Shown piece after piece: positions 1 to 10,900 of a DNA stretch of 64,000 nt; within the stretch, counting starts at the first letter, position 1, and every line of letters starts with the position of its first letter. Under the pieces are notes generated by a model. That model was not told where the DNA came from and ran no database searches. It was given only the letters and a program-made list of their open reading frames with translations. Made by a program: the position numbers and the translations under genes. This DNA comes from Hypericum androsaemum. Lineage: Eukaryota; Streptophyta; Magnoliopsida; Malpighiales; Hypericaceae. Location of the stretch: positions 14,211,912 through 14,275,911 of the forward strand of contig OZ023188.1 in assembly GCA_963995505.1 (NCBI GenBank). Direction: 5' to 3'.

Positions 1-1476
1 GTTATTTTCATCATGCCTTGCCGTGTCTTATGATTATTTTAGTCCATTTGTGTTCGGGAATGGATTTCTACCCAGTGTTATATTTTGTAGGAAATTGGAG
101 TTCAACGGAGGTCGTTCGAGGGGTGATTTCGAGAGACTATATTGCAAGAGTCATAACTTTCTCCTCGAGTATCCGATTGTATCAAATGAGGTACCGTTGG
201 AAAGCTTGAAGAGATATCTACATTTGGTCTTTTATAGTCGAATCCAAATTCGAAGTGGAAGAGGGTAAAAACTGCAAAATACGAAGATACCACGAAGCTG
301 AACAACGAAATTGGCGGGCGCCAAATACGTTGGCGGGCGCCAACGCTCTTACAGAAGGTTCAGTTGGCGGGCGCCAATATCATTGCCGGGCGCCAGGCCC
401 TCGACGGTTTTTTCAGATTTTCTTCTTTCACGGAGACTCGATTTATTTTAGTTATATTCGACTTTTAGCCTCCTGTTTCGGCTTTAGGACTTAAGATATA
501 TTATTTATATTATTACTTGGCCAGCAAGACTTCCAATTTAGCTTAAGCTCCTTTAGGTTTTCCTAATTTTTAGTTAGACTTTTGGCTATATATAGCCCTT
601 AGTTTCTTAGGTTTGACAATGGAGGAGAGACGTTACTACTACAATATTGAGACAACCTTTGGAGTTTAATAAAGTCGCAATTCCAGTTAGCACGGGGAAA
701 GGATTGGCAAAGCTTGATCATCACGACTAAGCTTTCTCTATCTCTACCTTTATGTTAATTGCTATCATGTTCTTCGTTAATCTATTGTGCTGTGTCAACA
801 TGCTTAGCGAGTAGTTCTCTTGTGAGTGCGATGCCCTGATTATGTGATTACTCGTCTATGTTAGCTATGGTTTGATTATCTTTCGTAGTAGTTGTCAATT
901 GATGATCTTAATGCTTAATCTAACTTGATCACTTAGATTATGATGTTTAGTTGATAATAATGGACCGGAAGGCATTAGAATCAACGGAAGAGTCAATTGA
1001 CATGTCTTAAGGTATTAATGAGGAATCTTGATACTAAGGGATAACCCGCTAGGAGTTAACTTCATAATTGAGTTTAGTTTAGTTCTTGGTCTAATTAATG
1101 AGCGGAAGCGTTGGTTAGTAATCATGAACTACTCTAGCTTAGTTTTGTCGACCTAATGAGCAGAAGCGTTAGGGAGATGCATTAGAAAACTCCGGGTACT
1201 AGTTAGAACTTCATAAAAACCATAGTCTCGACATAGATGGGTAGTCCATAAGGGTATCGTGCTCGTTTATCTCCATTGATTTACAACACGTCTTTTATTT
1301 ACGTTTTCGATCTCGTTTATTTACTTACGACCTTTCACAACGTTATAAAACTTTAATTTTCCTGCTTCACATAATTATTTGCTTTGATTTCGTGTTCAAC
1401 CCTCAGTTCTAAGAACCTTACTTACCATTATACTATTTGCTTGTGCGTTTAATTGTTCGCAATTTTGCGTACATCA
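1..1476 (+). repeat. 5' LTR of the Athila-like element (truncated by window edge)
   Basis: It matches 5763-7237 almost throughout and ends in CA at 1476. Positions 311-396 hold four near-palindromic GC-rich 14-mers of the form TTGGCGGGCGCCAA. A TATA-like stretch (tatatatagccc) near 585-598 is a candidate promoter. The short open frames seen here are incidental. Confidence 0.9.
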
Positions 1477-1498
1477 AATTTGCGCCGTCGACACGGAA
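1477..1498 (+). other. Primer binding site of the Athila-like element (degenerate)
   Basis: Directly after the LTR, tttgcgccgtcgacacgg resembles the TGGCGCCGTTGCCGGGGA-type site used by plant Athila/Tat elements, with several mismatches. Its position right after the LTR supports the call; the sequence alone is weak. Confidence 0.55.
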
Positions 1499-1703
1499 CT
1501 GAGATTTTAGGACATAAACTCAATAGCAATTAGTTTTGTGTGGCAAACTTGCTGATTTCGTGTGATTTCTTTTTCAGGATTCTCTAGTGCATTCCAAGAA
1601 CCCGGAGTGAAGGACTAGACCTTGACACAGACACTGTGCTTGAGGTTGACATCGGAGTTCTCGAAAGGGTAATTAAGCGTGAAAAGAGGGACCAACAAGA
1701 TCG
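1477..1703 (+). other. Untranslated leader of the Athila-like element
   Basis: Non-coding stretch between primer site and gag start; no feature beyond the primer site was seen. Confidence 0.6.
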
Positions 1704-2888
1704 ATGGCACACAATCAGGAAGATGGGGCGCTCCAAGCTGTAGGGGACGCTCCACGAAGAAGGACGTTATTGGAATCATCTGTTCCTACATGGAATGGGA
1801 ACCCTAATGGTCTACAACAACCACCTGTAGGTCCCCACTCTTTCCAGATTCCAGCAGCGATTGTCGGACTATTGCAAAACTCGGTCCAATTTGGCGGCTT
1901 GCCAAGCGAAGATCCTCAAGACCATCTATCTCGATTTGAAGATATCTGCAACATCATGAAATTTCAAAATATCGATGATGATGTCTTGAAGCTACGTCTC
2001 TTCCACTTTTCTTTGAAAGATCGAGCTCGTACTTGGTACAACAAGTTGAAAGGAGAGACGATTCAGAGTTGGAATGATCTGGCTCATGCTTTTCTTTGGA
2101 AGTTCTTTTCTATGGCTAAGACGGCCAAACTTTTGCAAGAAATCAACACATTCATCCAAGGAGATGGGGAAAGCATCTATGAAGCCTGGGAACGGTTCAC
2201 GGATCTCCAAAGTGCCTTCCCTCAACATGGTATAACTCAAGACAACCTCATGAAAATCTTCTACAACGGGTTAGATGGCCCATCCCGTGATCATATTGAT
2301 GCCTCCTCTCAAGGGGTGTTCTTGAGGAAGACTGCTGATGAAGCTACTCGCTTAATGGAGGAAATGGCTGAAGTCAATGGTATGTGGTCAAAAGAACGTG
2401 CTAGGCAACCACGTAAGGAAGCAGCCCGAGGAGTACTCGAAGTAAATGCCAACATGAAGCTCGAAGCTCAAATAGAAGCACTTACCAAAAAACTTGACAA
2501 GTTGACCAAGGACAAGGAACAGGCAGCTGTGGTGCAAGATACTTGTCAGCTTTGCAAAGGGGCACATCCCACAACTGACTGTCCAATGTTGGAAGAGATC
2601 CAGGCCATTGCTGATAGAACACCACCAGGAATGGGCTACTCACAACAAGCTAATGCTCAGCCAAATTTCTCTCGATTTGGTCAGCAAGCACACAACACTA
2701 GTGCCCAGCAAGACTCCAGGAAACCATATTTGGGTGAGCAAGTCAAGGAAATGGATGACAAGATCGATAAGTTAGTGGGGGTAGTTCAGCAGTCCATCCA
2801 ACAACAAAGTATAACTGTGCAGCGGCTGGATCATTGTGAAGCACGTCAACAAGAGTTTGAGACATACCTAAAGGGGCAAGCCACGTAA
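1704..2888 (+). CDS. Gag polyprotein (Athila-like)
   Basis: A 394-codon frame from ATG. Retrotransposon gag core lies at about residues 60-200, with the typical SRFEDICNIMKFQNIDDD and ARTWYNKLKGE-like motifs. A lysine-rich coiled-coil segment lies near residues 250-275. A short zinc knuckle follows (CQLCKGAHPTTDC, CX2CX3HX4C), the variant spacing seen in Athila-type gags. The C-terminal part is Gln-rich. Gag would package the element RNA into virus-like particles. The frame closes with TAA at 2886-2888, and the protease frame resumes in the same phase nine bases later, so the two were probably one gag-pro frame. Whether the stop is a nonsense change or is read through cannot be told from sequence. 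Confidence 0.85.
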   Translation: MAHNQEDGALQAVGDAPRRRTLLESSVPTWNGNPNGLQQPPVGPHSFQIPAAIVGLLQNSVQFGGLPSEDPQDHLSRFEDICNIMKFQNIDDDVLKLRLFHFSLKDRARTWYNKLKGETIQSWNDLAHAFLWKFFSMAKTAKLLQEINTFIQGDGESIYEAWERFTDLQSAFPQHGITQDNLMKIFYNGLDGPSRDHIDASSQGVFLRKTADEATRLMEEMAEVNGMWSKERARQPRKEAARGVLEVNANMKLEAQIEALTKKLDKLTKDKEQAAVVQDTCQLCKGAHPTTDCPMLEEIQAIADRTPPGMGYSQQANAQPNFSRFGQQAHNTSAQQDSRKPYLGEQVKEMDDKIDKLVGVVQQSIQQQSITVQRLDHCEARQQEFETYLKGQAT

Positions 2889-2897
2889 CTCAAGAAG

Positions 2898-3860
2898 ATG
2901 GAGATCGAACTCGGAAATTTGGCTGCAGCAAATACTCAAAGAAAAATAGGTGCTCTACCCAGCAATACCGAGTCGAACCCACGAGGACAGGTGATGGCCA
3001 TCACAGTGAGGAGTGTGGATGAGGATGATGAACCGTATATTCCTCTACCACCTTATGTCCCTCTACCTCCATTCCCGCAAAGACTCCGGAGAAAGCCACC
3101 ACTTGAGGACAAATCCTCTTCAAAAGAATGTGCCAAACTGATCAAGCTAGCCATAGAGGATGAGGTAGTTACTGAGAAGAAGGAGCAACCAGCCTATATC
3201 AGTACAAAAAAGGATTCTTATGTTCCTCCACCATCACCTCAACAAGTCAAGAAAGCAGCAGTGATCGATGAGAAGGCCCTTGAATTCATAGAGACAATGG
3301 AAGAAATTCAACGCCATGTCTCTTTCCTGGAGATGTTAGATAAAAGGCCACAATATGCAGAGTTTCTGAAGGAAATTATCACAAGAAAGAAGAGGCGGCA
3401 TGATGGCAAGACGATCCCTTTGGTAGAAAATGATATACCGCCAAAACTAAAAGATCCAGAGAATTTTACGATTCCTTGTACTATTGATGGTGTTCAGTTT
3501 CCACATTGTTTATGTGATTTGGGTGCCAATATTAATCTTATGCCTTTGGCTACTTTCAGGAAACTCAATTTAGGAGATATCAAACCTACATCTATGATGA
3601 TAGAGCTTGCAGATCACACTAAGAAGAAACCACATGGAATTGTGGAAGATGTGCATATCGAAGTCGACAAGTCTCTTATACCCGTAGACTTTGTAGTGCT
3701 GGACTACATTGTAGATGCAAGTTGTCCACTAATTCTAGGACGTCCATTCCTCAACACTTGTCATGCAATGGTAGATGTTCACAATGGCAAGCTACTTCTT
3801 CGCGTCGGCCTAGATGAAATAGAGTTCCAAGTAACCGATAAGCGCCTTCGTCCACCATAG
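2898..3860 (+). CDS. Gag C-terminus plus retropepsin-like protease
   Basis: A 320-codon frame in phase with the upstream gag. The first 100 residues are a Pro-rich linker (PLPPYVPLPPFPQ) preceded by a VMAITVRS-type motif common before the Athila protease. The aspartic protease domain lies at about residues 185-315: the catalytic motif is CDLGANINLMP (DLG in place of the usual D-T/S-G), followed by ADHTKKKPHG and the ILGRPFLNT motif. This DLGA form is usual in Athila. The ATG at 2898 may be only an internal Met. The frame ends at TAG 3858-3860 and no reverse transcriptase follows. Confidence 0.8.
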   Translation: MEIELGNLAAANTQRKIGALPSNTESNPRGQVMAITVRSVDEDDEPYIPLPPYVPLPPFPQRLRRKPPLEDKSSSKECAKLIKLAIEDEVVTEKKEQPAYISTKKDSYVPPPSPQQVKKAAVIDEKALEFIETMEEIQRHVSFLEMLDKRPQYAEFLKEIITRKKRRHDGKTIPLVENDIPPKLKDPENFTIPCTIDGVQFPHCLCDLGANINLMPLATFRKLNLGDIKPTSMMIELADHTKKKPHGIVEDVHIEVDKSLIPVDFVVLDYIVDASCPLILGRPFLNTCHAMVDVHNGKLLLRVGLDEIEFQVTDKRLRPP

Positions 3861-5683
3861 TGCCACAGGGAGTAACAAAGTCAAGCTAACGACTCTAAAT
3901 TAGCACGTTTAGTATTTAAATTTTCTTTATATTTTGTGTTTGTTTCAGTATTGTTATATTTATTTAGTATTTTACTGGCCTTTGCAGGAGGTTTCAAAAT
4001 GAGAAAAATCGAGCTGCAGCAAAATTCGCCAGTCCGTACACAAACTTTGTTGCGCAAAAAGGCAGTTAGAGCAAAACTCCACCAGCTTTCCCCACCGCCT
4101 CCCACTCACGAGTGACAGGGCAGTATCATTCCCTTCCATTTCTTATTATCTGTTATCGTAGTATCTGTTATGTCCTTGTGGTCTTTGTTTCTATGCTGTG
4201 CTATTTGCTTGTGTCCCCTACATTGAGGACAATGTGTTTAATAAGTGTGGGGGGGGGGGGGGGGGGGGGGGGGTCAACGTGCGTTTTATTTCAATTTGGC
4301 GTATGTGATCGAGTCTAGGTCTGAATTTAGGATTGTGTGTGTTTGTGTTTGTGAATGCAGTGTTGTCAAAAGCAGATGATGAACCTCCCCCCTCAAATTT
4401 TGAACTTTTGTTAGAAGTTAAAACCCATACCTTGTTAGGAATCAAGCTTGAGTACGATGAGTAGGAACGTGTAGGAACAACACCCTTGGTTGTTTAGGTT
4501 AGTGGTTGCACTTAGTAGATTATACTAGCGGCATTGATGAGTGACCTTGTGAGATTTTAGAGCCAAAGGAGGAGACAACCGTCTCCGCATAGCATGAGGT
4601 GCCTACATTGCTCCGGTCATCGGGTTACATGCCATCACTTGGTACCGTTTTGGTGGTGTGGGTGTAAGTGAGAGGACGGGGGCCATCTTTGATATTGAGC
4701 CTAGAGCTTTAGAGCTGAAAACCCTATATATCCCTTGTTTACACACGTTGAGCTTAAGTCTTTTTCCTTGAAATATTATATGTAAGCCAATATGTAAGCC
4801 CTATATCCACAATCTTACCCACCTTTGATCACTTTGGTCCGAGGGTGCATTAGGTCTTAATCTTTGGGGTATTATTGTAAGGGTCCATTTGGTAGAATAG
4901 CTCGGGAATGAACAATGGGTAGAAATGAGGCCAACAAAGAAGCCGAGACCAGTTGCCTTTGATGTGTAATGTGATGAATTTCATGTGATTGAGGAAGTGA
5001 AAGAAAAAAAAGCAAAAAGAAAAAGAAAAAAAGAAAGAGAAGTGAAGGAAAAGAAGAAAGAAAAAAAAGTGAAAAAGTGATGAAAAGAGAATGTGAAAGT
5101 TGGAAATGGAACAAACGTTGAATGAGGGAAAGTGGAAAGTTTGGAAAGAGGTTGGAAAGTGAATAAATGGCACGGCTCGAGCTAAGTGGTCAATAAGATT
5201 TGGGTGTAATCTTGGGATGAGTGCATATTAGATATAGTGTGAGATATTTAGAGTAGACGAGAGCTAGAACATTCTTGTGAGCTCCTCGGCCGGGTGGTTT
5301 AGCTACTTCCCACATATTTTATCCTCACCTGACCCTAACCCCATTACAACCTAATGAAAAGTCCCCTTGATCATGAGCCCCACATTTATCGAGGCACCAC
5401 TGAGTGAGACGTATGGAACTTTGAGATCCCGGATGTGTACGCGAGTGATAGGCAGTTGACAACTCATATATGTGAGCTTAAATTTCTGAACCTCTGAGTG
5501 GTCAACCTTCTAGTGTAATCTACTAAGTGCGAAAACTGGGTTAAACCATCAAGGATGCGGTGTCTACACGTTCTTACTCCTTATGCTTAGGTAAGTGAAC
5601 TACTTGGTTGTGGGGTGGTATTTTAATAAGAGTTTGAAAATTGTGGGGTGTGTCTGATGCGCCTTACTTGAGGACAAGCAAGG
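3861..5683 (+). other. Non-coding 3' interior of the Athila-like element
   Basis: About 1.8 kb without a convincing frame, where the pol domains would lie in a full element. It includes a 25-G run (4249-4273) and a purine-rich GA tract (about 4990-5080). The minus-strand Phe/Ser-rich reading of that tract is low complexity and not a gene. Confidence 0.7.
4221..4273 (+). repeat. Upstream polypurine-tract-like motif with 25-G run
   Basis: attgaggacaatg...aataagtgtggggg is a second copy of the module that precedes the 3' LTR (ttgaggacaag...aataagtgtgggggtg at 5669-5700). Here the G run has expanded to 25. Confidence 0.6.
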
Positions 5684-5700
5684 AAATAAGTGTGGGGGTG
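5684..5700 (+). other. Polypurine tract of the Athila-like element
   Basis: aaataagtgtgggggtg lies directly against the TG of the 3' LTR, the required place for plus-strand priming. Confidence 0.8.
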
Positions 5701-7237
5701 TGATGAGTGTGTAAACGCTCATATTTTATCATAAGTTTCGTACGTGTTTAGTCATACTTTAAGTTATTTTCATCATGCCTTGTCGTGTCTTATGATTGTT
5801 TTAGTCTATTTGTGTTCGGGAATGGATTTCTACCCAGTGTTATATTTTGTAGGAAATTGGAGCTCAACGGAGGTCGTTCGAGGGGTGATTTCGAGAGACT
5901 ATATTGCAAGAGTCATAACTTTCTGCTCGAGTGTCCGATTGTATCAAATAGGTACCGTTGGAAAGCTTGAAGAGATATCTACATTTGGTCTTTTATAGTC
6001 GAAGCCAAATTCGAAGTGGAAGAGGGTCAAAACTGCAAAATACGAAGATGCCACGAAGCTGATCAACGAAGTTGGCGGGCGCCAAATATGTTGGCGAGCG
6101 CCAACGCTCTTACAGAAGGTTCAGTTGGCGGGCGTCAACATCATTGCCGGGTGCCAGGCCCTCGACGGTTTTTTCAGATTTTCTTCTTTCACGGAGACTC
6201 GATTTATTTTAGTTATATTCGACTTTTAGCCTCCTGTTTCGGCTCTAGGACTTAAGATATATTATTTATATTATTACTTGGCCAGCGAGACTTCCAATTT
6301 AGCTTAAGCTCCTTTAGGTTTTCCTAATTTTTAGTTAGACTTTTGGCTATATATAGCCCTTAGTTTCTTAGGTTTGACAATGGAGGAGAGACGTTACTAC
6401 TACAATATTGAGACAGCCTTTGGAGTTTAATAAAGTCGCAATTCCAGTTAGCACGGGGAAAGGATTGGCAAAGCTTGATCATCACGACTAAGCTTTCTCT
6501 ATCTCTACCTTTATGTTAATTGCTATCATGTTCTTCGTTAATCTATTGTGCTGTGTTAACATGCTTAGCGAGTAGTTCTCTTGTGAGTGCGATGCCCTGA
6601 TTATGTGATTACTCGTCTATGTTAGCTATGGTTTGATTATCTTTCGTAGTAGTTGTCAATTGATGATCTTAATACTTAATCTAACTTGATCTCTTAGATT
6701 ATGATGTTTAGTTGATAATAATGGACCGGAAGGCATTAGAATCAACGGAAGAGTCAATTGACATGTCTTAAGGTATTAATGAGAAATCTTGATACTAAGG
6801 GATAACCCGCTAGGAGTTAACTTCATAATTTAGTTTAGTTTAGTTCTTGGTCTAATTAATGAGCGGAAGCGTTGGTTAGTAATCATGAACTACTCTAGCT
6901 TAGTTTTGTCGACCTAATGAGCGGAAGCGTTAGGGAGATGCATTAGAAAACTCCGGGTACTAGTTAGAACTTCATATAAACCATAGTCTCGACATAGATG
7001 GGTAGTCCATAAGGGTATCGTGCTCGTTTATCTCCATTGATTTACAACTCGTCTTTTATTTACGTTTTCGATCTCGTTTATTTACTTGCGACCTTTCACA
7101 ACGTTATAAAACTTTAATTTTTCTGCTTCACATAATTATTTGCTTTGATTTCGTGTTCAACCCTCAGTTCTAAGAACCTTACTTACTATTATACTATTTG
7201 CTTGTGCGTTTAATTGTTCGCAATTTTGCGTACATCA
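5701..7237 (+). repeat. 3' LTR of the Athila-like element
   Basis: 1537 bp, TG...CA, complete. It carries the same four GC-rich near-palindromes as the 5' LTR (about 6072-6157), of which one stays intact and three have single G/A or C/T changes. Confidence 0.9.
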
Positions 7238-7445
7238 AAAAGGTATAATAATATTTTGAAAAAAATGCTTCAAAGCTCCTTTTTTAAAAGAATGTAATGT
7301 GACGTATCTTCCTGACGTGTATGCTATTTTTCATATAATTTTTAAATTCGGAACGATTACCAATCTTTCTGCGTTGCTGGACGATGAATAAGATACTGTT
7401 ATGTCGTATTTTACCATGTATCTAATTCAAGGCCCATTTCTTTTT
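7238..7445. repeat. Direct repeat, copy 1
   Basis: aaaaggtataataatattttg followed by gacgtatct..gacgtgtatgc, ggaacgattaccaatctt and gacgatgaataagata also occurs at 8728-8950 with scattered changes and small indels. The first copy begins exactly at the end of the Athila-like LTR. Confidence 0.75.
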
Positions 7446-7519
7446 TACGTTTCTGTTCCAACTTGATTCGGTCGCAGATTAATTTTTATATTCAACTCAA
7501 AATTTTAAAACAATAGATA

Positions 7520-7788
7520 TGTTAAGAAATAGGATCGAAACGAGTAAAACACGAGACACAAGAATTACGTAGAAACCCCAAGACGGGGAGAAAACCACGG
7601 GCAAAGGAGAGTCGTCCACTATGCGAGTCCAATCGGTTACAAGACCTCCGTGAAGGTTCTCTCTACCTCACAACTTTCGACTACACACAAAAGACCTAGG
7701 CATAGGCCAATGTATATAGGAGATTATAACCCTACTCTAAATAGGAATAGAGTACTAATTTGTCTAGAATTTGAGACAAACTCTAACA
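7520..7788. mobile_element. Solo LTR of the 40.8-46.4 kb copia family
   Basis: 269 bp, TGTTAAGAAA...CTCTAACA, homologous to both LTRs of the copia element at 40820-46383 (shared gatcgaaacgagtaaaacac, cccaagacggggagaaaac). Flanked by AGATA and GGATA, a 4/5 match for a 5-bp TSD. No interior remains, so it is best read as a product of LTR-LTR recombination. Confidence 0.85.
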
Positions 7789-8727
7789 GGATAGGTGAAT
7801 TTTTCACGTACGGACTTTGGCTTCACTAATTTGCGATGAAATGAGGGTAGTGCATTCACAACAATGGGCACATGATCAACCCACTTTGATACATGTTAGA
7901 ATCTTCGTATCCACCTCAAAATTTTAGACTATAGGTAGGTAAATTTTTCACAATTATAAACAATCTCACCATTCTTAAACTTAACAACATGAAATTCTTA
8001 ACAAATAAAAAATGCAGATTTTACTGTATTCCTTATTATGGACCGAGAATATTGCATTCTCGGGTATTTATAGAGATTTTAGGGTCTACTGTGGAGTAAT
8101 AAAAATTGGGGTAAACTCAATAATTGAACGAAGCACAACCCACATTCTAACTTGCAGAAAGACATTTGAACAATAATTCTCATACGAATGTTAGGATTAC
8201 AGGGAAAAAAATCTGTTTACTACTTCGGATTTTCTAAAAATGAATTGGCGTAAAATAATAGAAGAAAGTAATACCAAAACTTAGCTTATATATATGTGCT
8301 TATGAGCACTAATGTATTTAATGCCAATGATATTACCCATAGCATATATTATTTTGATAGTCAATTATCTATTGGCTGTTTTTTAGGAAATTTTTAGCAC
8401 TTAACGACATTATTGGTGTAGTATATTCGCTCAAATATTTAAAACAATTGTGTTCTCAAGAGGTTGAATATTAAATTTTTTATTTAAGTTAGAACAACAC
8501 TCTCACTAATTGATTTAAGTATTTGTTGGTTTGAGAAGCCAATAATTTTTTTATCATCTTTTTTTAAAATTTATTATCGTGCATTTTTAAAGAAATCTCA
8601 TAAATGAAATGTAAAAGAAACTAATAGTCACTACCGGTGTCCCCACATCCACTTTTCTTTGACCATTCCAGTCTTGCTCGTCAAGAATTAGTTTAGGATT
8701 GTTTTCAAGATTTTGTTTGATTTTAGA
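7789..8727. other. Intergenic region with a diverged copy of a duplicated promoter-like segment
   Basis: About 7995-8165 resembles 18185-18335 (shared gtattcct..ttatgga/tggac, gtatttatagagattttag, gaacgaagcacaacccac), and the last motif also occurs near 14455. On the minus strand it reads as a TATA-containing segment (ctataaatac). No coding frame was recognised. Confidence 0.5.
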
Positions 8728-8950
8728 AAAGGTATAATAATATTTTGAAAAAAAGAAAAGGCTACAGAGCTTCTTTAAAAAAAAAATGTGAGGTGACGTA
8801 TCTACCCGGACGTGTATGCCATTTATGACAATTATTTTTAAATAACGGAACGATTACCAATCTTATACTTTGCTAGACGATGAATAAGATATTGTTGTAT
8901 CATTTTTTTTAATTAAAATTCAGGGCCCAATTTTTTTAATGTTGTTCCAA
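8728..8950. repeat. Direct repeat, copy 2
   Basis: Partner of 7238-7445; see that entry. It begins aaaaggtataataatattttg and keeps the acgtatct, cggaacgattaccaatctt and gacgatgaataagata blocks. Confidence 0.75.
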
Positions 8951-9171
8951 ATTTTTTTTAAAAAGTAAATTTTATACTATAACAATGTCAGATGAATATT
9001 AGTTTTATCCTCTTAATGCAATTTCGTAATTGTGTTGCAAAGGGTGAAGAGGGATGCGGTTTTGATTATGCTAAATTTTGCAAAGGCTTTTCATTGCGTC
9101 CAAGAGGCAATGAGTTTTATTTGAGATGAAGGACGCGGATAAGAGCTTGCATCACGTCTGCTAAGGTCTCA
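8951..9171. other. Unassigned AT-rich stretch before the LINE relic
   Basis: May include degraded upstream LINE sequence (gggtgaagagggatgcggttttgattatgc), but no frame is supportable. Confidence 0.3.
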
Positions 9172-9490
9172 ATTCTCGTAAACAGATTGCCAGGGGGTTG
9201 CGACAAGGTGACCCCCTCTTTCTTATTTATTGTGGTTGCGGAGAGTGCGAGTAATTGATTAAAAAAAAAGCAGCTGAGTTTTTTAATTAGAGGTATTGGG
9301 ATCCAGAGTTCACATGGAAAATTCCATATACTGCAATATGTTGATAACACATTGTTATTCTCCGAGATGAATGAGGAGAGCTTGGAGAATTTCGATCACA
9401 TAGTGACTATTTTTGGAGTCATCTCTAGCCTGCATATAAACCCGGCAAACACGTCCAAGACAAATGTTAATTTCCTTCGAAAATGGTTGG
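9172..9490 (+). pseudogene. LINE (L1-like) reverse transcriptase fragment
   Basis: Across shifting frames the plus strand reads RGLRQGDPL, then IRGIGIQSSHGK and ILQYVDNTLLFSEMNEES, matching the order of the L1-type motif RGLRQGDPLS, the catalytic box (here YVDN rather than F/YADD) and the segment after it. Frameshifts, an AAAAAAAAA run and a lost catalytic Asp show that it is dead. Only about 100 residues' worth survives. Confidence 0.75.
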
Positions 9491-9497
9491 TAAATAG

Positions 9498-9776
9498 TGT
9501 TGAAGAATGACTCAAATTCTATGATTTTCTGTTTGACAATGATTCTGTTTTAGATTCCTATTTTGACTTAGTTGTATTCCATGAATGTATTAAGATTTGC
9601 ATATAAATAGATAAGAGCTCTAACCCTAAATTGTAAGTTGAGGTGAGTTTGAGGTGCTTGGTCAACGGTCAACACATCAATAAGATTTCTCCCTCTCTCT
9701 CATGGACGTAGGCAATTTTTCAAATTAGGTAATTCTCTTGTATTCTTTTCACGTTCTTATTTTCTTCCGTTAGAAC
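9498..9776. repeat. Possible solo LTR (copia-like)
   Basis: TGTTGAAGAA...GTTAGAACA, 279 bp, with a TATA-like block (catataaatag) and a downstream CT-rich block arranged as in short copia LTRs. The flanks (AATAG, GAAGT) do not match, and no primer site follows. It replaces the place where further CCoAOMT exons would be expected. Confidence 0.35.
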
Positions 9777-9932
9777 AGAAGTAATTCTGCAAATTTCGAG
9801 GTGTTCCATTGTGATGTTAATATGGAGTAGCAAGTGAACATTTAGTGACTCTTGACGTGATCTTGGTGTATTTGTACTTATCTTAAGTAAAAAAGTTCTA
9901 CTCCCTACACAAAAACAATAAAATTTTACTCA

Positions 9933-10095
<163 letters not shown>

Positions 10096-10098
10096 CTA

Positions 10099-10886
10099 TG
10101 ATATGAATATGGGAAGCACTCATATGATGATTTCAAGTGCCAATCTGACCAAGTGAGAGAGCACGCACAAAGCACTTCAAGTCACAACTTTGTGGGCTGA
10201 TTTCCAAACTTACATCAGAGAGTTGGGCCCAAGCAAATTTATTAAAGTCCATGGACCAAGAGCCACGAAATTTAGCTGAGTTTATGACCTTAATACAAGT
10301 TCTAGAAGGTCCATTCAGTAGCAAAGATCTAGGAGAGTGATTCCCTCTGATTTGGGCATTCTATTTGGGAAATTTATTTCAGCCATTAGTTTTGATTAGG
10401 AAGTTATATTCCAACAACTATTGGCTTATTTAGCTTGTTTGTCACGTTTGTAGCCTTCCTAAAAGGCAGAGATTTATTTCCTTTTTAGTTTCCCTTTCCA
10501 GTCAGATTTTTAGGAGTTGTTTGATTTGGAATCTCTTTGTAATATTGAGCCTATTTATAGAGGCTTATGCAATGAGAAGAGGCAGAATATTTTGATCAAA
10601 AAATGTGAGCAAGTCTCTCCCTTGGTTCTACGGAACTTCTCGAACACAGCGGAGCGATGGAGTTCACCATCGACTTATCAAGCGGCCCATCATCACCGTT
10701 TGTGGCGTCATCAACATATCAAGGTTCTTTGTTTCAACTCAAGCAGCGGGTCGCGGTCTTAATACCAAAGTTCTTGTTTGGTTGTGAGCATCAGGTCGAG
10801 ATCTCCATCACGAACTGATCTAGAACGATCTGGAAATTCAACGCTTTGTGGACGGGTCTCGCGCATCATTGGCGGGGTTTGTATCA
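10099..10886 (+). repeat. 5' LTR of the small LTR element
   Basis: 788 bp. TATA-like cctatttatagagg near 10549-10562 is a candidate promoter. Minus-strand readings of this repeat recur in both LTRs and are not genes. Confidence 0.92.
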
Positions 10887-10888
10887 TT

Positions 10889-10900
10889 TGGTATCAAAGC
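10889..10900 (+). other. Primer binding site of the small LTR element
   Basis: tggtatcaaagc differs by one base from the TGGTATCAGAGC site complementary to initiator-Met tRNA, and lies 2 bases after the LTR. Confidence 0.85.

Larger units (their letters stand above)
1..7237 (+). mobile_element. Athila-like Ty3/gypsy LTR retrotransposon, non-autonomous
   Basis: Two near-identical LTRs bracket an internal region with a gag frame and a protease frame. The window starts about 62 bp inside the 5' LTR, judged by alignment to the 3' copy. The 3' LTR runs from TGATGAG to GTACATCA. The 4.2-kb interior has no reverse transcriptase, RNase H or integrase motif on either strand, so movement would need a helper. 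The LTRs differ at scattered positions, a few percent by eye. The gag and the DLGA-type protease resemble the Athila lineage. The 5' TSD lies outside the window; the base run after the 3' LTR is AAAAG. Confidence 0.85.

Noticed and set aside
4850..5173. Minus-strand Phe/Ser-rich open frames
   Set aside because: Low-complexity readings of a GA-rich tract inside the Athila-like element; no domain or start context.
10133..10324. Minus-strand 63-residue frame, repeated at 12158-12349
   Set aside because: It occurs twice only because it lies in both LTRs of the small element; antisense and without homology that I know.
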